In this document: in pieces, positions 6,280 through 8,731 of the stretch
Layout of the letters: the number at the start of each line of letters is the position of its first letter
Numbering within the stretch: position 1 is the first letter of the stretch
Made by a program: the position numbers and the translations under genes
Notes under the pieces: model-generated
Databases searched by the model: none
What the model saw: only the letters and a program-made list of their open reading frames with translations
What the model was told of the DNA's origin: nothing
NCBI GenBank assembly: GCA_002306815.1
Contig: DBTA01000001.1
Location: 1 to 8,731 of the forward strand
Reading direction: 5' to 3'
Length of the DNA: 8,731 bases
Source: Dehalococcoidia bacterium UBA1328
Lineage (GTDB): Bacteria > Chloroflexota > Dehalococcoidia > Lucifugimonadales > Lucifugimonadaceae

Positions 6280-6296
6280 TGGTTATGCCAGGTTGA
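6279..6296 (+). other. 5-codon bridging mini-ORF between the two glycosyltransferase genes
   Basis: An ATG overlaps the TGA of the first glycosyltransferase gene (TGATG, 6277-6281) and opens MVMPG. Its TGA ends seven bases before the ATG of the second gene at 6304. The region upstream of 6304 has only a weak AGG at 6290-6292. Translation is unproven; the frame itself is visible. Confidence 0.25.
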
Positions 6297-6303
6297 ATCA
6301 ACT

Positions 6304-7326
6304 ATGAATGTTTGCATACTGTTCGACACTACACCAGGACCATTCGGTGGGGCTAACCAATTCCTAAAAACGCTGACTAAAGAATTGAACGATAGAGGTC
6401 ACATTGTCACCTCGCGCCCCACTAAGCAAACCGATGTAGTGCTTTTGAATGGATTCAACTACGGTCCGAACAAGCTCCAGAAACCAAGCAAAATTGCGCA
6501 ACTCAGGCATACCGGTAATTTCAATGTTTTTGGCGGATGGCTCTCAGAAGAATATTGGAGTAAGAAAGACAGAAGAGGTCCTGCGATCGTTCATCGTCTC
6601 GACGGTGTCGCTGAATTAGTACGTGGAACGCGAGGTCCGGCTGATGACGTCCAACCTGCAGTAAACAAATATGCCGATTTCACAATTTTTCAAACCGATT
6701 ACTGCCGCATAAGCTTCGATGACCACTCGAGTGTTGTGCCCGAGCATTTCACGGTGATAAACAATGCCGTAAACGGGGAAGTCTTTAGACCGGTTAGTAA
6801 TGAGACTATTGAATCCACGCCTGACACGATTAAATTCGTCGCCGTATCATGGTCGGCAAACGTGCGAAAAGGGTTTCAAATCCTGTCAGATCTTTCTTTG
6901 TTACCAGGCGTGGAAGTAGCGTTTGTTGGCAACTGGGCCGAGCAAATTCCGGTCAACAATGTCCAACTTGAGGGAACTTTGGATTCAGAGAACCTCGCCG
7001 TCTTGATGCAAGAAAGCGACGCTCTTATTCATGCTGCTCTAAATGAGCCTTGCGCAAATGTAATTGTCGAAGGTATGGCAACCGTATTGCCAGTTTTATA
7101 CCGAGATTCGGGTGGAAATCGTGAACTCGCTGGCGACTACGGTGTCGAACTCACAGACGATTTAGAATCCGACCTCGCAAGGTTCAGGGATCGTTTCCCT
7201 GAACTTAAACAGCGACTCTTATCAAATCGTTCGAGTTTTCTAATTCCTCGGGTTGTTGAAGACTACATTTCGGCGTTTGAACGTGCGGTCGAAATTCGAA
7301 ACTCAGGTTCAGTTGTCGTCGGATAG
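6304..7326 (+). CDS. Glycosyltransferase, GT4-like GT-B fold
   Basis: A 340-residue GT-B glycosyltransferase, more divergent and shorter than its upstream neighbour. It opens with NVCILFDTTPGPFGGANQFL (2-21), whose GGAN loop matches the acceptor-domain glycine loop. It then has VHRLDGVAEL (96-105), typical of a subgroup of bacterial GT4 enzymes, IFQTDYCRISF (128-138) and VINNAVNGEVFRP (151-163). The donor domain shows VSWSANVRKGFQIL (181-194; Arg188, Lys189) and an intact E-x7-E in NEPCANVIVEGMA (247-259; Glu248, Glu256). The short N-terminal domain has few strands between residues 45 and 95, suggesting a reduced acceptor-binding half. It likely adds one sugar to the same lipid-linked glycan as the preceding gene's product; linkage and donor are unknown. 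ATG 6304 begins directly at the first strand. It is the last gene of the plus-strand series and has a hairpin-forming repeat near its 3' end. Confidence 0.87.
   Translation: MNVCILFDTTPGPFGGANQFLKTLTKELNDRGHIVTSRPTKQTDVVLLNGFNYGPNKLQKPSKIAQLRHTGNFNVFGGWLSEEYWSKKDRRGPAIVHRLDGVAELVRGTRGPADDVQPAVNKYADFTIFQTDYCRISFDDHSSVVPEHFTVINNAVNGEVFRPVSNETIESTPDTIKFVAVSWSANVRKGFQILSDLSLLPGVEVAFVGNWAEQIPVNNVQLEGTLDSENLAVLMQESDALIHAALNEPCANVIVEGMATVLPVLYRDSGGNRELAGDYGVELTDDLESDLARFRDRFPELKQRLLSNRSSFLIPRVVEDYISAFERAVEIRNSGSVVVG
7180..7206. repeat. Inverted repeat near the 3' end of the last plus-strand gene
   Basis: GTTCAGGGA (7182-7190) is perfectly complementary to TCCCTGAAC (7196-7204) around TCGTT. In plus-strand RNA the stem extends to eleven pairs through one G-U pair and one A-U pair. 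It lies about 120 bases before the stop codon and has no T-run. A nine-base match of this kind could occur by chance in a window this long. Confidence 0.55.
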
Positions 7327-7327
7327 T

Positions 7328-7360
7328 CTAATTCTCACACCCGGCGCCTGTTCGAATTAG
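7328..7360. terminator. Possible terminator region in the convergent gap
   Basis: CTAATTC (7328-7334) and GAATTAG (7354-7360) form a perfect seven-base inverted repeat starting one base after the plus-strand stop codon. The 19-base loop contains the palindrome GGCGCC (7343-7348). The position between two converging genes suits a bidirectional terminator. The A/T-rich stem, long loop and absence of a T-run argue against a classical intrinsic one. Confidence 0.3.
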
Positions 7361-7382
7361 CTCAGTATGGTCGGTCGTTACA

Positions 7383-7399
7383 TGATCGTATTTTGATCA
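7383..7399. repeat. Short inverted repeat at the dehydratase stop codon
   Basis: TGATC (7383-7387) pairs with GATCA (7395-7399) around GTATTTT. The right arm contains the stop codon of the minus-strand gene. The stem is only five bases. It might help to end minus-strand transcripts, since that RNA reads AAAATAC in the loop, but support is weak. Confidence 0.2.
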
Positions 7400-8731
7400 G
7401 AGTGTCGCTTCGGGGACAAACTCTTCGATCTTCTCCCTGAGTTCTTCTTCCCCGACTGCTCGAGCGGTAACGACCAAATCCCGGAATACTTCAATCGAAT
7501 CAGTTTGGCCACCATTGGTTCGTACTCGGAAAATCTTCTCGTTTTCGGTCTTGCTGACGTCCTCGTCGGCATACGACAGAATTTCCGAGATCTTTTCACC
7601 TGGTTTGAGTCCCGTGTACACGATCTTAATATCCTGGTCGGGCACTGATCCGGATAGCTCGATCATTGTTCTGGCGAGAGAATCTATATTAACTGGCGTA
7701 CCCATGTCGAGAAGGTAGATTTCTCCAGATTCGCCGATAGCTGCAGCTGTCAAAATCAACCCGGCTGCTTCATGCGCGGTCATGAAATAGCGTTCCATGT
7801 TTGGGTGAGTGACAGTGACTGGGCCGCCTTGTTCAATCTGTTGCTGGAAAATTGGAACTACACTCGCATTGCTACCAAGTACATTTCCGAATCTGACAGC
7901 GCAGTACTGAGTTTTTGAGTCGGATGCCAGCGACTGCATCGCCAGTTCAGACATTCGTTTGCTTGCGCCCATGATGGAAGTTGGGTTCACAGCCTTGTCG
8001 GTTGAAACAAGAACAACTTTTTCGACTCCCAGATCGTTGGCGACGGTTGAGACGTTGATGACTCCACCCAGATTGTTAATCACTGCGTCGGCAGGTGAAT
8101 CTTCCATCAAGTAAACGTGCTTATGCGCAGCAGCATGAAGAATGATTTGGACACCGTGGGGATCCATCACTCCTTTGATCGAATCGCTATCTGTAATGTC
8201 AGCGATCCTCGTCAGAATGTTCACCTCGGATCCCGATAGTTTTTGGGAAGCTCGAAGCTCGTAATCAAGCAGGACGAGCGGATTTTCGGCTCTGTCGATG
8301 AGGATCAGTTTTTCGGGACTAAATTCCAGAACTCTTCTAGCTAATTCTGAACCGATAGAGCCCGCAGCTCCAGTTACAGCGACAATTTTGCCTGTAAATA
8401 CAAACTGCAATAACTCACTATCAAGATGAGTTTCTGGACGGCCTAGCAAGTCAGTAACTTCAACTTTCCGAAGTTTGGAAATCGAGACGTTGCCGGCGAG
8501 AAGTTCGTTGGTTGCAGGAAGCAATCTGAATTCAACCTTCGCGTCACGGCAGAGATCGATTATTCGTGCACGTTGTTCTTGAGATGCAGAGGGTATAGCG
8601 ATGACGATTAGGTCAGCGTTTTGGCGGTCAACAACACTGGGCAAATCCTCGACTGGCCCGAATACTTGGACACCAATTACGCTCGATCCAATTTTGTTGA
8701 GATCGTCGTCTATAACTCCGACAATGTCTAT
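7397..8731 (-). CDS. CapD/WbpM/PglF-like nucleotide-sugar 4,6-dehydratase (5' end outside window)
   Basis: 444 residues are visible and the frame is open to the right edge, so the TTG at 8642-8644 is an internal Leu codon. Counting from the edge, residues 1-75 form the CoA-binding-like domain seen in long family members (VGVIDDDLNKIG, then LIVIAIPSA). The SDR catalytic domain starts near 115 with VTGAAGSIGSEL (119-130, TGxxGxxG). It has AAAHKHVYLMED (200-211), STDKAVNPTSIMGASKR (243-259), with the family's Met254-x3-Lys258 in place of Tyr-x3-Lys, and LKPGEKISEI (375-384). Enzymes of this group remove water from UDP-GlcNAc-type donors to give 4-keto-6-deoxy sugars for capsule, O-antigen or protein glycans. 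Full-length members have four or five N-terminal membrane helices, which should lie beyond the edge. It converges on the plus-strand genes and so belongs to a different transcript. The exact donor is uncertain. Confidence 0.92.
   Translation of the reverse strand: MDIVGVIDDDLNKIGSSVIGVQVFGPVEDLPSVVDRQNADLIVIAIPSASQEQRARIIDLCRDAKVEFRLLPATNELLAGNVSISKLRKVEVTDLLGRPETHLDSELLQFVFTGKIVAVTGAAGSIGSELARRVLEFSPEKLILIDRAENPLVLLDYELRASQKLSGSEVNILTRIADITDSDSIKGVMDPHGVQIILHAAAHKHVYLMEDSPADAVINNLGGVINVSTVANDLGVEKVVLVSTDKAVNPTSIMGASKRMSELAMQSLASDSKTQYCAVRFGNVLGSNASVVPIFQQQIEQGGPVTVTHPNMERYFMTAHEAAGLILTAAAIGESGEIYLLDMGTPVNIDSLARTMIELSGSVPDQDIKIVYTGLKPGEKISEILSYADEDVSKTENEKIFRVRTNGGQTDSIEVFRDLVVTARAVGEEELREKIEEFVPEATL

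Noticed and set aside
8642..8644. TTG as the start codon of the minus-strand dehydratase
   Set aside because: The frame stays open to the window edge and the 29 upstream codons encode the expected GVIDDD-type domain, so the gene is merely cut by the window.

Overview
The window looks like part of a bacterial gene cluster for surface polysaccharide or glycolipid biosynthesis. Base composition is close to even by eye, coding density is very high, and four of the seven plus-strand genes with a visible start use GTG or TTG. Recognisable Shine-Dalgarno sequences are rare. These traits would fit an actinobacterium or another lineage tolerant of alternative starts, but nothing here fixes the taxon. 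There are no rRNA or tRNA genes, insertion sequences or CRISPR arrays.

Layout: positions 1-7326 hold eight tightly packed plus-strand genes, probably one transcription unit that starts upstream. In order they are the 3' end of an ABC exporter (ATPase domain); a CmcI-type SAM-dependent O-methyltransferase; a Gfo/Idh/MocA oxidoreductase; a 192-residue protein resembling an amputated medium-chain dehydrogenase (MDR); a polysaccharide pyruvyl transferase family protein; a full-length MDR of the SPGTE type; and two GT4-type glycosyltransferases. After a 70-base convergent gap, the minus strand carries most of a CapD/WbpM/PglF-like nucleotide-sugar 4,6-dehydratase, whose 5' end lies beyond the right edge.

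How the genes may work together (inference): the dehydratase would supply a 6-deoxy-4-keto sugar nucleotide, the two oxidoreductases would modify a sugar, the glycosyltransferases would build the chain, the methyltransferase and pyruvyl transferase homologue would decorate it, and the ABC exporter would move a lipid-linked product across the membrane. No substrate can be named from sequence alone.

The most unusual parts are the degenerate mini-MDR translationally coupled to the Gfo/Idh/MocA gene, a perfect 13-bp inverted repeat inside that mini-MDR gene, and a set of tiny reading frames that bridge several gene junctions.
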